Below, piece after piece: positions 1-8,754 of a DNA stretch of 64,000 nucleotides; positions within the stretch are counted from its first letter, which is position 1; each line of letters opens with the position of its first letter. This DNA is from Corynebacterium pollutisoli (GTDB lineage Bacteria > Actinomycetota > Actinomycetes > Mycobacteriales > Mycobacteriaceae), in NCBI RefSeq assembly GCF_900177745.1, contig NZ_FXAR01000005.1, forward strand, positions 124,001 to 188,000, in the 5' to 3' direction. The position numbers and the translations under genes are program-made. The notes under the pieces are model-generated. The model saw nothing but the letters and a program-made list of their open reading frames with translations. It was not told where the DNA came from and did no database searches.

Positions 1-782
1 TGCTCTCCCCCGGCGTGCTCGCCGCCCTGCTCGGCGTCGTCGACCTCCCCGGCGCCCTGCTTATCGACGCCGCCTCCACCTCCCCCGTCTCCTCCTCGAC
101 CTGGGGATGACCATCGGGCAGATCATCGGCATCATGGCGGGCGTCGGCCTCGTCCTCGGTGGGCTGTCGGCCACGGGCGTCGCGCTCTGACTGGCGAGCG
201 ACCTGGTGGGGCTCGTCGGGGACAACGTCCTCCTCCTGCTGGTCGCCGGCGCGGTGACCTGCTTCCTTTCCTGCTCGGAATGGGACTGACGGTGTCGGCG
301 GCCTACGTGCTGCTGGACATCGTCCTCGTGCCCGGGCTGCTGTCCCTGGACGTCGATCTCTTCGCCGCCCACCTGTTCGTCATCTACTGGGCCTCGGCGT
401 CCTATCTCACCCCGCCGGTGGTGCTGGCGGCGTTCGCCGCCTCCGGGATCTCGGGGGCCCGCCCGTGGGCACGGCTGTCGAGGCCACGCGGCTGGCCTCC
501 GTGAAGTACCTGCTGCCGTTCGCCTTCGTCCTCAATCCGGCTCTGGTCGCGCAGTCGGGCAGCGGGCAGGTGTTCCTCGCCGTCATCCTCGCGGTGGTGG
601 GGGTCCCGGCGCTGGCGCTGGCGCTGGGCACCAGTCGACCCTGGTGGGAGCGGTTGTTCCTCGGGGCCGGAGGCCTGCTGCTCCTTCTCCCACCCGGCTG
701 GTTCACGGGTGTGGGGGTGGCGCTCCTCGGGGTGGTGATTCTGCGTCACCGCGTGAGGCGGGCGTCTACGCTGGCCGCATGA
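1..782 (+). pseudogene. TRAP transporter fused permease remnant (C-terminal part)
   Basis: This was a TRAP-family large permease for a carboxylate substrate and is now disrupted. Pieces in three registers line up with the C-terminal membrane region of DctM-type fused permeases. They run from a GLVLGGLSATGVAL helix, through a GMGLTVSAAYVLL segment and a LTPPVVLAAFAASGISGA segment, to a KYLLPFAFVLNPALV tail. An in-frame TGA lies at 188-190, a frameshift falls near 270 and another near 460, so no single reading frame covers the domain. The end overlaps the start codon of the PrpF-like gene by ATGA, an old operon junction. The 5' part lies outside the window. The family call rests on motif memory; the disruption is visible directly. 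Confidence 0.75.
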
Positions 783-1723
783 GCACCGTCCCCGTCTCCG
801 TCATCCGCGGCGGCACCAGCCGCGCCGTGTTCCTGCCGATGTCCGCGCTCCCGGCCGGGCAGGCCGAGCGCGACGAGCTGTGCCTGCGCCTCATCGGCTC
901 CCCGGATCCGCAGGCCGTCGACGGCCTCGGTGGCGGGGTGAGCTCGAATTCGAAGGTGATGTTCGTCGGCCCCTCCGACCGTGCCGACGTGGAGACACTC
1001 TTCGCCCAGGTCTCCCCCACCGAGGCCCACGTCGACTGGTCGGGCAACTGCGGCAACATCTCCTCCGCCGTCCTCCACTATGCGGAGCACGTCGGGATGT
1101 TCAGCGGCGACCGGGCGCGGGTGTGGAACCTCAATTCACAGGCGCTCTTCGAGCTCGTGCGTGCCGACGACCGCGTCGACATGCGCTTCCTCCGCCCCGG
1201 CGGCGAGAAGTGCGGGGCCATCTTTCCCGCCGGCCGGCGCTGCGAGGTGGACGGCCTCGAGGTCTCGCTCATCGACGTCGCCAACCCCGTCGTGATCACC
1301 CGCGCGGCGGATGTCGGCGTGGATCCCTCCCTGGGGATGGCCGCGCTCAACGCGGATGCGGAGCTGCTGGCGCGGCTGGAACGGCTGCGCGTGGCCGCGG
1401 GTCAAGCCATGGGACTGGAACCGTCGAAGGTCATCCCCCGCGTGGCGATGGTCGCCCCGGGTGAGGACCTGCGCGTCATCATGACCTCGGTCGGGCGCGT
1501 CCACCATGCCCTGCCCGGCACGGGGATTCTCGCGCTGGCGGCGGCAGTGGCCCTCGGCGGCACCGTCATCGACGACGTGCTGGAGGGGCGTCGGGAAGCG
1601 CTCACCCTGCAGCACTTCAAGGGCGACGTCGAGGTCTCCGCGCAGGCAGCGGGCGACGAGCTCGAATGGGTGGCGCTCCCCCGCACCGCCCGGATCCTGC
1701 TCAGCGGGCAGGCCTACCTCTAG
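779..1723 (+). CDS. PrpF-family isomerase (methylaconitate isomerase-like)
   Basis: The 314-residue product belongs to the PrpF/DUF453 fold, enzymes that shift a double bond or epimerise small carboxylates such as 2-methylaconitate. The N-terminal IRGGTSRAVF motif and the GNCGNISSAV loop with its presumed catalytic cysteine are both present. The C-terminal half carries a second pseudo-symmetric domain with HHALPGTGILALAAA. It is shorter than the roughly 390 residues usual for PrpF, so it may be a compact subfamily member. The ATG overlaps the stop of the decayed TRAP permease, which suggests the two once formed an uptake-and-isomerise operon. It ends head to head with the DNA glycosylase gene, the two stops sharing CTAG. 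Substrate unknown. Confidence 0.8.
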   Translation: MSTVPVSVIRGGTSRAVFLPMSALPAGQAERDELCLRLIGSPDPQAVDGLGGGVSSNSKVMFVGPSDRADVETLFAQVSPTEAHVDWSGNCGNISSAVLHYAEHVGMFSGDRARVWNLNSQALFELVRADDRVDMRFLRPGGEKCGAIFPAGRRCEVDGLEVSLIDVANPVVITRAADVGVDPSLGMAALNADAELLARLERLRVAAGQAMGLEPSKVIPRVAMVAPGEDLRVIMTSVGRVHHALPGTGILALAAAVALGGTVIDDVLEGRREALTLQHFKGDVEVSAQAAGDELEWVALPRTARILLSGQAYL

Positions 1724-2229
1724 AGGCGCTCCCACACCTCACGGTAGGCGCGCGCCAGCGAGTCGACCGTCTCGTGGGCGTTGAGGCCGGAGGGGTTGGG
1801 CACGACCCAGGTCTCGGCCCCGCCGATGGACTCCTCCTGGAGGCCGACGGTCGCGCGGGGGCGTCGATAAGCGAGGCGGTAGGCACCGATCCCGGCGACC
1901 ATGACGACCTTGGGGCCGTGGCGGGCGACCTTCTCCGCCAGCACCCGGCCGCCCTCGACGTACTCCGCGCGGCTCAACTCCGAGGCGACGGCCGTGGCGC
2001 GGGGCACGATGTTGGTGAAGCCCAGGCCCGCCCGGCGCAGTTCGGCGCGGTGGGCGGGGGTGAGCCCGGCGCGGGCGTCGATGAGTGTCCCGGTGATGCC
2101 CGCCGCGTGGAGCGCCGGCCAGAAACGGTTCCCCGGGCGGGCGAAGGGCGCGTCGACCGCCTCGGAGACCAGACCCGGGTTGATGCCCACGATGAGGAGG
2201 CGGCAGTGCTCGAGGTTGAGGTCACGCAT
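1720..2229 (-). CDS. mug: Mismatch-specific uracil/thymine DNA glycosylase (Mug/TDG family)
   Basis: This base-excision repair enzyme removes uracil or thymine from G mismatches. Its hallmarks are the GINPGL motif close to the N terminus and the NPSGLN motif near the C terminus, which together form the glycosylase active site of the Mug family. From the ATG chosen here the protein is 169 residues, the normal size for the family. A TTG at 2286 in the same frame would add 19 residues and has a slightly better purine stretch upstream, so the start is uncertain. It lies downstream of pfkA on the same strand, separated by an imperfect inverted repeat. Confidence 0.8.
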   Translation of the reverse strand: MRDLNLEHCRLLIVGINPGLVSEAVDAPFARPGNRFWPALHAAGITGTLIDARAGLTPAHRAELRRAGLGFTNIVPRATAVASELSRAEYVEGGRVLAEKVARHGPKVVMVAGIGAYRLAYRRPRATVGLQEESIGGAETWVVPNPSGLNAHETVDSLARAYREVWERL

Positions 2230-2307
2230 GAGGGGGTATTCGGGTGAGGGCAGAAGTCGAGGAGGGCGCGGGACCTGCCCGGTCAATGCCCTGACTCGAA
2301 TACCCTC
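2230..2307. repeat. Imperfect inverted repeat between pfkA and the Mug gene
   Basis: Arms at about 2230-2252 and 2287-2307 are reverse complements with a few mismatches and a two-base length difference. Both contain GTATTCG or its complement CGAATAC. The arms are 34 bases apart and sit directly after the pfkA stop. There is no T-run after the hairpin on the minus strand, so this could be a processing hairpin or a Rho-type end rather than a classical intrinsic terminator. Confidence 0.4.
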
Positions 2308-3339
2308 TTAGCCGAACATCGCCTGGGCGGTGACCCAGCGGTCCATGGGGACGGTCTTGAGCTGGCCGACGGCCTCCTGCAGCGGGATGTTCTCGATCCG
2401 CTCACCGCGCAGGGCCACACAGGTGCCGAACTCACCGCGGTGGGCGGAACGGGTCGCGCGGACGCCGTAGCGGGTGGCCAGGACGCGGTCGAAGGCGGTC
2501 GGGGTGCCGCCGCGCTGGATGTGGCCGAGGACGGTGGTGCGCACGTCGTGGCCCAGGCGGGAGTGGATCTCGTCGGCGATCTGCTGGCCGATGCCGGTGA
2601 AGACCTCGTGGCCGAACTGGTCGACACCGCCGGACTTGAGCTCCATCGTGCCCTCCTTGGGGGCGGCGCCCTCGGCGACGACGATGATGCCGTACTTCTC
2701 ACCCATCTGGAAGCGGCGCTCCATCTTCTTGCAGATCTCGGAGATGTCGAAGGGCACCTCGGGGATCACGGTGTAGTGGGCGCCACCGGCCATGCCGGCG
2801 TGCAGGGCGATCCAGCCGACGTGGCGCCCCATGACCTCGACGATGAGGATGCGGTTGTGGGACTCGGCGGTGGTGTGCAGGCGATCGACCGCGTCGGTGG
2901 CGACGGCCACGGCGGTGTCGAAGCCGAAGGTGTAGTCCGTGCCGTTGACGTCGTTGTCGATGGTCTTCGGGACGCCGACGACCGGGATTCCGTTGTCGGC
3001 CAGCCACTTCGCACCCTTGAGGGTGCCTTCGCCGCCGATGGGGATGAGGGCGTCGATCCCGGCATCGGCGAGGTTCTCCTTGATCTGGTCGAGCCCCTCC
3101 TTGAACTTGTCCGGGTGCAGGCGACCGGTGCCGAGGATGGTGCCACCGCGCAGGAGAATGCGGTCGATGTGCTCGTCGTCGTAGAGGTCGACGCGGCGGT
3201 CCTCGAGGAGGCCGACCCAGCCATCCTCGTAGCCGACGACGGTGGAACCGAACTCGGCGCTGGCGGTACGGACGATGCCGCGGATGACGGCGTTGAGGCC
3301 GGGGCAGTCGCCGCCGGAGGTCAGGGTGGCAAGTCGCAT
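2308..3339 (-). CDS. pfkA: ATP-dependent 6-phosphofructokinase
   Basis: Catalyses the committed glycolytic step, fructose 6-phosphate to fructose 1,6-bisphosphate. The 343-residue protein begins with [16 protein letters not shown], the phosphate-binding loop. It has GGEGT, where the variable residue after GG is that of the actinobacterial group, and PKTIDNDV with the catalytic Asp. The MGRHVGWIA and HIQRGG motifs follow. Length and start match actinobacterial PfkA. In C. glutamicum pfkA sits near gatCA(B); here an accessory block of about 8 kb separates pfkA from gatA. It is read leftward from a promoter between it and the MFS gene, whose stop is only about ten bases upstream, so the two may also be cotranscribed. 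Confidence 0.95.
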   Translation of the reverse strand: MRLATLTSGGDCPGLNAVIRGIVRTASAEFGSTVVGYEDGWVGLLEDRRVDLYDDEHIDRILLRGGTILGTGRLHPDKFKEGLDQIKENLADAGIDALIPIGGEGTLKGAKWLADNGIPVVGVPKTIDNDVNGTDYTFGFDTAVAVATDAVDRLHTTAESHNRILIVEVMGRHVGWIALHAGMAGGAHYTVIPEVPFDISEICKKMERRFQMGEKYGIIVVAEGAAPKEGTMELKSGGVDQFGHEVFTGIGQQIADEIHSRLGHDVRTTVLGHIQRGGTPTAFDRVLATRYGVRATRSAHRGEFGTCVALRGERIENIPLQEAVGQLKTVPMDRWVTAQAMFG

Positions 3340-3349
3340 GGGGTCCACT

Positions 3350-4765
3350 TTAGCCCCCGTGGGAAGGTTCGGCACCCTGTGGTTCGACCAGCGGTTCGGG
3401 CCGGAAGAAGGCCACCGCCACCAGCCCCAGACCCAGCACGGCGGCCGGCAGCAGCAGGGACACCGCGAGCCCCGGCACGAACCCGAGCGAGACCGCACCG
3501 ACCTGCATCGCCGCGCCGACGCCGGCCGCGCCGAGCACCGCACCCGTCTGCCGCCCGGTGTTGTACACGCCGGCGGCGGCCCCCATGTAGGCGATGTCGA
3601 CGGTGCGCATCGCGGTCGCCGAGTTCGGCGCCCACACCAGCGCATTACCGACGCCCAGCAGGCCCGCCGCCACCAGGAAGATCCACAGCGGCCCGCCGGC
3701 GTACATGAGCCAGGCGATGAGCAGCAGCGTGGCCATCATCGTGCCGAAACCGCCGACCGACAGCAGCCGCGGGTCGAGCCGGTCGGCGGCGGGGCCGATG
3801 AGCGGCGACGCGATCGCGGCGACGACCGCCATGGGGATGAGCATGAGCCCGGCGTCGCGGGAGCTCAGCCCCTGCCCGTCCTGCAGCCACAGCATGACGG
3901 GCAGCATCATCGACGACGCCGTGAAGCCCATCGTCGCGATGGAGAACACGCCGATCGAGTAGTTGCGGTTGCGGAACATCTCCAGCGGCACCAGTGGTTC
4001 CGTGCTTCTCGACGCCGCCGTCGCCTGCATACGGACGAACAGCACGATGAGCAGCAGTCCGAGGACGCCCAGGACGATCGCCCAGGCCGGCCACCCCAGG
4101 CCCGGGCCCTGCTGCACGGCGACGACGAGCGCGGTCATGCCGAGGAAGGAGACGGCGACGGAGGGGGCGTCGATACGCCGGGCGAAGGTGGGCAGGCGCG
4201 GCACCCACAGGGTGGCCAGCACCACCGCCAGGATGCCCACCGGCAGGTGGATGAGGAACACGCCGCGCCAGCCGACGCCCGCGACGATGAACCCACCGAG
4301 CACGGGGCCGACGAGCGTGGCCACCGACCCCACCGCGCCCCACACGCCGAGGGCCGAACCGCGGCGTTCGCGGGGGAACACCCGGTTGATGACACTCATG
4401 GTCTGCGGCGTGAGGATCGCCGCCCCGAGACCCTGCACCGCGCGAGCCGCGACGAGCAGCTCCAGCGTCGGCGCGAGGGCCGCGGCGAGGGCGGCGAGGG
4501 TGAACACCGTGATACCCAGGCGGAAGAGGTGGCGTTGCCCGAAGCGGTCGCCGAGGCGGCCGGTGAACAGCAGCGGCACGAGCAGGCACAGCAGGTAGAT
4601 GGAGGTGACCCACACGACCTGGTCGAGGCGGGCGTCGAAATCCGCCATGATCCCCGGGGTGGCGACCGCGACGATCGTCTGGTCGAGGAGGATCATGAAG
4701 AACCCCAGGCACAGGGCGGCGAGCGCGCGCCAGGCCTGGGCCGGGGGCAGGACGGTGGAGCTCAT
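3350..4765 (-). CDS. MFS drug exporter, DHA2 (EmrB/QacA) family
   Basis: A 471-residue integral membrane protein with about 14 hydrophobic segments, the DHA2 layout of proton-driven drug exporters. The first helix carries [18 protein letters not shown], typical of the family, including the membrane-embedded Asp. The loop 2-3 motif is [13 protein letters not shown], and a motif C-like run follows near [13 protein letters not shown]. The substrate cannot be told. The gene ends about ten bases before pfkA in the same direction. A short inverted repeat upstream could be the operator of a TetR- or MarR-type repressor, but no regulator gene is adjacent. Confidence 0.88.
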   Translation of the reverse strand: MSSTVLPPAQAWRALAALCLGFFMILLDQTIVAVATPGIMADFDARLDQVVWVTSIYLLCLLVPLLFTGRLGDRFGQRHLFRLGITVFTLAALAAALAPTLELLVAARAVQGLGAAILTPQTMSVINRVFPRERRGSALGVWGAVGSVATLVGPVLGGFIVAGVGWRGVFLIHLPVGILAVVLATLWVPRLPTFARRIDAPSVAVSFLGMTALVVAVQQGPGLGWPAWAIVLGVLGLLLIVLFVRMQATAASRSTEPLVPLEMFRNRNYSIGVFSIATMGFTASSMMLPVMLWLQDGQGLSSRDAGLMLIPMAVVAAIASPLIGPAADRLDPRLLSVGGFGTMMATLLLIAWLMYAGGPLWIFLVAAGLLGVGNALVWAPNSATAMRTVDIAYMGAAAGVYNTGRQTGAVLGAAGVGAAMQVGAVSLGFVPGLAVSLLLPAAVLGLGLVAVAFFRPEPLVEPQGAEPSHGG

Positions 4766-4792
4766 TGTGTCGACTCTAGACCCGGGAGCGTG

Positions 4793-4827
4793 GACAGCTG
4801 CACTATCACCCGCATTGAGTAGCTGTC
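4793..4827 (-). promoter_or_regulatory. Inverted repeat upstream of the DHA2 exporter, candidate operator
   Basis: Seven-base arms GACAGCT and AGCTGTC are separated by 21 bases and lie about 30 bases upstream of the exporter start. The placement suits a repressor site at a drug-exporter promoter. No binding protein is recognised. Confidence 0.3.
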
Positions 4828-4876
4828 ACCAAGGCCTTTCAGCACCGAACGGTGGGGGTGTAAGTGCACCCGGCCG

Positions 4877-6091
4877 CTAATCGACGGGCACCGGCGGCCT
4901 GAGCACCCGCACCCCGCGCCAGATCGCCCACACCGAGATGAGCACCCACGCGACCGCCAGCACGGCGGCCGTCACGTAGATGGACACCTGGGTGAGCAGG
5001 CCGGTGGCGGTGATGAGCCCGATGGGGGCGGAGAACTGGCCGATGGCCATGAACACCGAGAAGGCGCGGCCGCGGAGCTTCTCGGGGATGATCTCGGTGA
5101 CCAGGACCATCTGCAGCGGCCCCATGAGGCCGCCGCCGAGCCCGGCCACCGCCATACCGACGACGACGAGCCAGGAGTACCCGAGCGCCCCCATCAGCGC
5201 GAAGCCGACGGAGAACAGCAGCATCGACGCCACCCAGATGGTCCGGCGGCGGTCCATGCCCACCGCGGCGACGAGGAAGCCGGAGAGCATCATGCCGACG
5301 GCGTAGGCGGACATGGCGAGGCCCAGCCGGACGGGGGCGTCGATGGACTGGAAGTGGGCGGGCATGAGGACCGCCAGGTACGGGCTCACCAGCGCCGCGG
5401 AGATGAATGTGACAGCCGCGAGCAGGCGGATCGGGGCGGGACGCACGACCTCGGCCCAGGAGCGCAGGGCGCCCAGGTCGGGGACGTCGACGGCCGCCTC
5501 CGCCTCCTCCGCCTCCTCTTCCGCGGGCACGAGGCGCAGCAGGGCGGTGAGCGCGGCGGCCAGCAGGGAGCAGCCGGCGGTGATCCACAGGACGAGTTCG
5601 ATGGGCAGCGCCGCCATGAGGAAGCCGGCGAGCGCCGGGCCGATGAGCCACGCCATGCCGCCGATGGACTGGTTGAGGCCGGCGATGAAGTCGACGGTGC
5701 GCCCGGAGGTCCGCGAGACGGCGCCGACCAGCGCCGAGCGGGCGGCCATGCCGGGGATGTCGCCGACCGCGCCGATGATCCCGAGGATGATGAACCACGC
5801 CAGAGTCAAGCCCACAGCCTGGTCGACGAGGATGACGCCGACAACCGACAGGCCGGAGATGACGTCCGAGATGATCGACATCGGCTTGCGTCCCAGGGTG
5901 TCGATGAGGTGCCCGCCGAGGAACGCCACCGCGAGCGAGGGCACGGCGATGGCCGCCGCCACCACTCCCGCCGCCGCAGGGTTGCCGGTGCGCTCGAGCA
6001 CCAGCCAGGGCCACACGATGGTGGCCACCGCGTTGCCCAGCATGGACGTCGCCGCGGACGCCAGATAGATCCAGACCATCACCGGACTCAT
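4877..6091 (-). CDS. MFS transporter, about 12 TM segments
   Basis: A 404-residue major facilitator protein of the actinobacterial macrolide-exporter-like (MefA/Bcr-like) type. The loop 2-3 motif is GGHLIDTLGRKPMSI. An acidic stretch rich in Glu and Ala near residue 200 is the usual cytoplasmic loop between the two six-helix halves. The second half contains IPEKLRGRAFSVFMAIGQF, typical of the C-terminal A-like motif. The chosen ATG gives a short N terminus running straight into helix 1. The gene is divergent from the small membrane protein gene, sharing a 39-base intergenic region. Substrate unknown. Confidence 0.85.
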   Translation of the reverse strand: MSPVMVWIYLASAATSMLGNAVATIVWPWLVLERTGNPAAAGVVAAAIAVPSLAVAFLGGHLIDTLGRKPMSIISDVISGLSVVGVILVDQAVGLTLAWFIILGIIGAVGDIPGMAARSALVGAVSRTSGRTVDFIAGLNQSIGGMAWLIGPALAGFLMAALPIELVLWITAGCSLLAAALTALLRLVPAEEEAEEAEAAVDVPDLGALRSWAEVVRPAPIRLLAAVTFISAALVSPYLAVLMPAHFQSIDAPVRLGLAMSAYAVGMMLSGFLVAAVGMDRRRTIWVASMLLFSVGFALMGALGYSWLVVVGMAVAGLGGGLMGPLQMVLVTEIIPEKLRGRAFSVFMAIGQFSAPIGLITATGLLTQVSIYVTAAVLAVAWVLISVWAIWRGVRVLRPPVPVD

Positions 6092-6130
6092 CCTACGGGC
6101 CCGCTCCCCCGGCTGGCGTAGTCTGAACAC

Positions 6131-6454
6131 ATGGCAATGATCGACATCAAGAACCCCGAGAACGTCTCCACCGCGGCCGTCGTGTCGCTCGGTCTCATCG
6201 GCGGCTGGCTGACGGCACGCGAGACCGGCATCCGTCCGCTGGGCGGCGCGGTCCTGGCCGCCGCCGGTGGCTGGGCCGCCCGCTCCTGGCTGGCCAAGAC
6301 CGATCCGCTCACCACCGCGGGCCTCACCGCACTGTATGTCGGCGCGTTCGGTGCCTCGCATCCGCTGGCCAAGAAGATCGGCTCGTGGCCCGCCGTGCTC
6401 GGGGTCACCGCCGTCGCCGGTGGCGCGGCGTGCGTGCTCTCCGACCTGAAGTGA
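6131..6454 (+). CDS. Small hypothetical membrane protein
   Basis: A 107-residue protein of unknown function with three or four hydrophobic stretches, around residues 14-27, 38-50, 63-75 and 85-100. They are separated by short charged loops. A TAGTCT box ends only six bases before the ATG and no Shine-Dalgarno sequence is seen, so the mRNA is probably leaderless, as is common in corynebacteria. It is divergent from the MFS gene and runs head to head into the siderophore-interacting protein gene. I recognise no family. Confidence 0.65.
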   Translation: MAMIDIKNPENVSTAAVVSLGLIGGWLTARETGIRPLGGAVLAAAGGWAARSWLAKTDPLTTAGLTALYVGAFGASHPLAKKIGSWPAVLGVTAVAGGAACVLSDLK

Positions 6455-6467
6455 TCAGGCCGGAGGA

Positions 6468-7226
6468 TCAGGCCAGGTCGGCCTCCAGTTCGGCGTTGAA
6501 CTCGCGCTTGGAGGCCTGCCACTGGTCCTCGGTCATGCCGATGCGCCAGTAGCCGGAGATGGAGACGTCGCCGCGCTCGACCCCCCGGTCGATGAACAGG
6601 TGGCGGCGCAGCTCCTTGATCATCTCGGCGACACCGTGGATGAACCAGCCGGTGCGGGTGTCCGGGGTGCTCACCTCGCGCACGGCCTGCGAGAGCGCGG
6701 TGCCGTGGGTGGCGCCGTCGCGGGTCACCCAATGCAGGGTGACGCCCGCGGGCTGCGGCATGTCGAAGGTGGCGTCGGCGTCGGCGATCTCGATGAACAC
6801 CTCGGCGGTGGCCCCCTCCGGGAGCTTCTCGACGCCCGCCGCGATCGCCGGGGCCGCCGATTCATCGCCGGCGAACACGAAGTGCCCGTAGCCCTCCTCC
6901 GGGTGCCAGGCCCCGCCCGGCCCACGGAAGGTGATCGTCTCCCCCACCTGCGCCCGCTGGGCCCACGGCCCGGCGAGGCCCTGGTCGCCGTGAGTGACGA
7001 AGTCGACGTCGAAAAGCCCGGTCGCGGTGTCGATGCGGCGGAAGGTGTAGGTGCGGGTGACCATCTCACCGAAGACGATCTTGATGTAGTGGTCCGTGTG
7101 CGGGAGTTCCGTGCCGATAAGGTCCGGGCAGTCGAAGCTGATGCGCACGAGCTCGGGGGTGAGGCGCTCGACACCGGTGACGGTGGCGGTGCGGGCGGGG
7201 CGGTTCTTGCGGGCAGGTGCGGTCAC
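6468..7226 (-). CDS. Siderophore-interacting protein (FAD-dependent ferric-siderophore reductase)
   Basis: The 252-residue product is a SIP/ViuB-type flavoreductase that releases iron from imported ferric siderophores in the cytoplasm. The FAD-binding motif appears as TRTYTFRR near residue 56. The NAD(P)H-binding Rossmann part follows, and the C terminus has SGYWRIGMTEDQW, a family hallmark. The start is a GTG preceded by GAGGAG. A 19-base DtxR-type iron box lies 23 bases upstream, so the gene should be repressed when iron is plentiful. Directly upstream on the same strand is the ABC-exporter-like gene with a degenerate ATPase domain, recalling the IrtAB/SIP pairing in mycobacteria. Confidence 0.9.
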   Translation of the reverse strand: MTAPARKNRPARTATVTGVERLTPELVRISFDCPDLIGTELPHTDHYIKIVFGEMVTRTYTFRRIDTATGLFDVDFVTHGDQGLAGPWAQRAQVGETITFRGPGGAWHPEEGYGHFVFAGDESAAPAIAAGVEKLPEGATAEVFIEIADADATFDMPQPAGVTLHWVTRDGATHGTALSQAVREVSTPDTRTGWFIHGVAEMIKELRRHLFIDRGVERGDVSISGYWRIGMTEDQWQASKREFNAELEADLA

Positions 7227-7248
7227 GGACGTAGGCTCCTCAATCGGG

Positions 7249-7267
7249 TTAGGTCACCCTAAGCTAT
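7249..7267 (-). promoter_or_regulatory. DtxR-type iron box
   Basis: TTAGGTCACCCTAAGCTAT matches the DtxR consensus TTAGGTTAGSCTAACCTAA at 15 of 19 positions by my alignment. It sits just upstream of the siderophore-interacting protein gene and ends at the stop codon of the preceding ABC-like gene. Binding of iron-loaded DtxR would repress the flavoreductase. Confidence 0.75.
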
Positions 7268-8754
7268 CAGGTGTCCAGGTTCCAATCAATGGTGTTCCCA
7301 TCCTGCAGGGGTGTCGTGCTGACGACCACCCCCGGATAGTTCGCGAGGATCCCGTCGAGGGGCACCGTGGCGATGTCGACGACGAGCAGCGGCGGTTCCC
7401 GCAGCAGGGCCCGCGCGAGTTTCAGGCGGTCGACCTCCTCCGGGGACCACGGCGACCCGCCGTTGCGCAGGGTGGTGCCCATCCCCCGGTCCGCGGCGGC
7501 GACGCTGGGCCGCAGGCCGACGCGCTCGATGACCCGGCGCAGCTCCAGGGGGCGGGCCCCCGGGACCCGCAGCCCGGCCAGCCGCGCCACGGAGCCGCGC
7601 TCCACCGCCATGCCCGTCACGGCCACACCGATGAGCTCCCGGCGGACCTTCCCCGGGGCCGCCCGCATATCGGCGCCGCCGACGGACACCTCCCCGCGCG
7701 CGAGGGCCGCGACGGCGGCGTCCACCCGGGCCGGATCCGCACTGTGCACGTGCACCCGGTCGCCGGGGAAGGCCACCAGCTCCCCGGGCACCTCGACAAT
7801 GCCGGTGTGCTCCCCCACCGGGGTCCACTCCGCGGCACGCCGGTCCTCGGCCTCCCGGTGCTCGGCGGCCCGCTCGTTGAGGGGGCGCAGGATGCGGGCG
7901 GCGGCCAGGTGATTCTGCCGGTACTCCACGACCCGGCCGAGGTCGGTGACGGGGGTGGCCAGCACGCCGAGCAGGGTCATGGCCCCGGCCACGCCGGCCG
8001 GGTCGAGGTGTCCGGCGGCGGCCAACCACACCACCGCGACGGTCGACAGCGACGCGGCACCGGCCGTCACCGCGCGCGTCAACCCGGTGACCACCGAGCG
8101 GTGCACCGCCGCATCGACCACCCGCCGGGAGTCGCGGGACAAGGCGTTGAGCTCCCGGGAGACGGCACCGTTGGCCTGCACGGAGTCGCGGGCGATGACC
8201 ACGTCGGCGATGCGGGCGGACAGGCGGCCCCGGCGGCGGCGGAGAGCACGGGAGCGACGGTACGTCGCCCGGGCGAGGAACGGCAGGGCCCCACCGGCCG
8301 CGACCAGCGGCGCGGCGACGGCCACCGCCACCCGCCAGTCGAGCAGCGCCAGGCCCGCGAGCACCCCGACGATGAGCGGGACCCCGGTGACCAGCGGGAC
8401 GATGCCCAGGCTCAGCCAGTTGCGCACCGCGGCGAGGTCGTTGCTGGCGCGGGTGACGGTCACCCCGAGGGAGGCTCGGTCCTGCGGGTGCAGCGCGGCG
8501 GTGAGCAGCAGGCGGCGCTGCTCGTGGACGTAGTCCTGCCCCAGCTGCTCGGCGACGACCCGCTCCACCCAACGTGCCACCCCGATGCCGAGCACCGAGG
8601 CCGCCAGCACCGCGATGAGCTCGGGGCGGCCGTCGCCGGCGAGCACCCGCGTCACCCCGAGCGCGAGGAGGAGCGCCAGCGCCGCCTGCACGACGCCGAG
8701 GCCCGCGAGGTGGACCAGGTGGAGGCGGCGGTCGCCGGACCAGACGCGCGGCAT
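7267..8754 (-). CDS. ABC exporter-like protein with degenerate (motif-less) nucleotide-binding domain
   Basis: The 495-residue protein has the layout of a half ABC exporter: about six membrane helices up to residue 290, then an NBD-like domain. ATPase motifs are gone. Where Walker A should be (after PGDRV) the sequence reads HSADPARVD, with no GKS/T. The LSGGQ signature is replaced by WSPEEVDRLKLARALL. Walker B survives as LLVVDIATVPLD but with Ile instead of the catalytic Glu, and there is no H-loop His. The fold therefore persists without apparent ATPase chemistry, and the frame is intact, which argues for a retained non-catalytic role. The start overlaps the stop of the upstream P-loop gene (TGATG), indicating translational coupling. 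Confidence 0.75.
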   Translation of the reverse strand: MPRVWSGDRRLHLVHLAGLGVVQAALALLLALGVTRVLAGDGRPELIAVLAASVLGIGVARWVERVVAEQLGQDYVHEQRRLLLTAALHPQDRASLGVTVTRASNDLAAVRNWLSLGIVPLVTGVPLIVGVLAGLALLDWRVAVAVAAPLVAAGGALPFLARATYRRSRALRRRRGRLSARIADVVIARDSVQANGAVSRELNALSRDSRRVVDAAVHRSVVTGLTRAVTAGAASLSTVAVVWLAAAGHLDPAGVAGAMTLLGVLATPVTDLGRVVEYRQNHLAAARILRPLNERAAEHREAEDRRAAEWTPVGEHTGIVEVPGELVAFPGDRVHVHSADPARVDAAVAALARGEVSVGGADMRAAPGKVRRELIGVAVTGMAVERGSVARLAGLRVPGARPLELRRVIERVGLRPSVAAADRGMGTTLRNGGSPWSPEEVDRLKLARALLREPPLLVVDIATVPLDGILANYPGVVVSTTPLQDGNTIDWNLDT

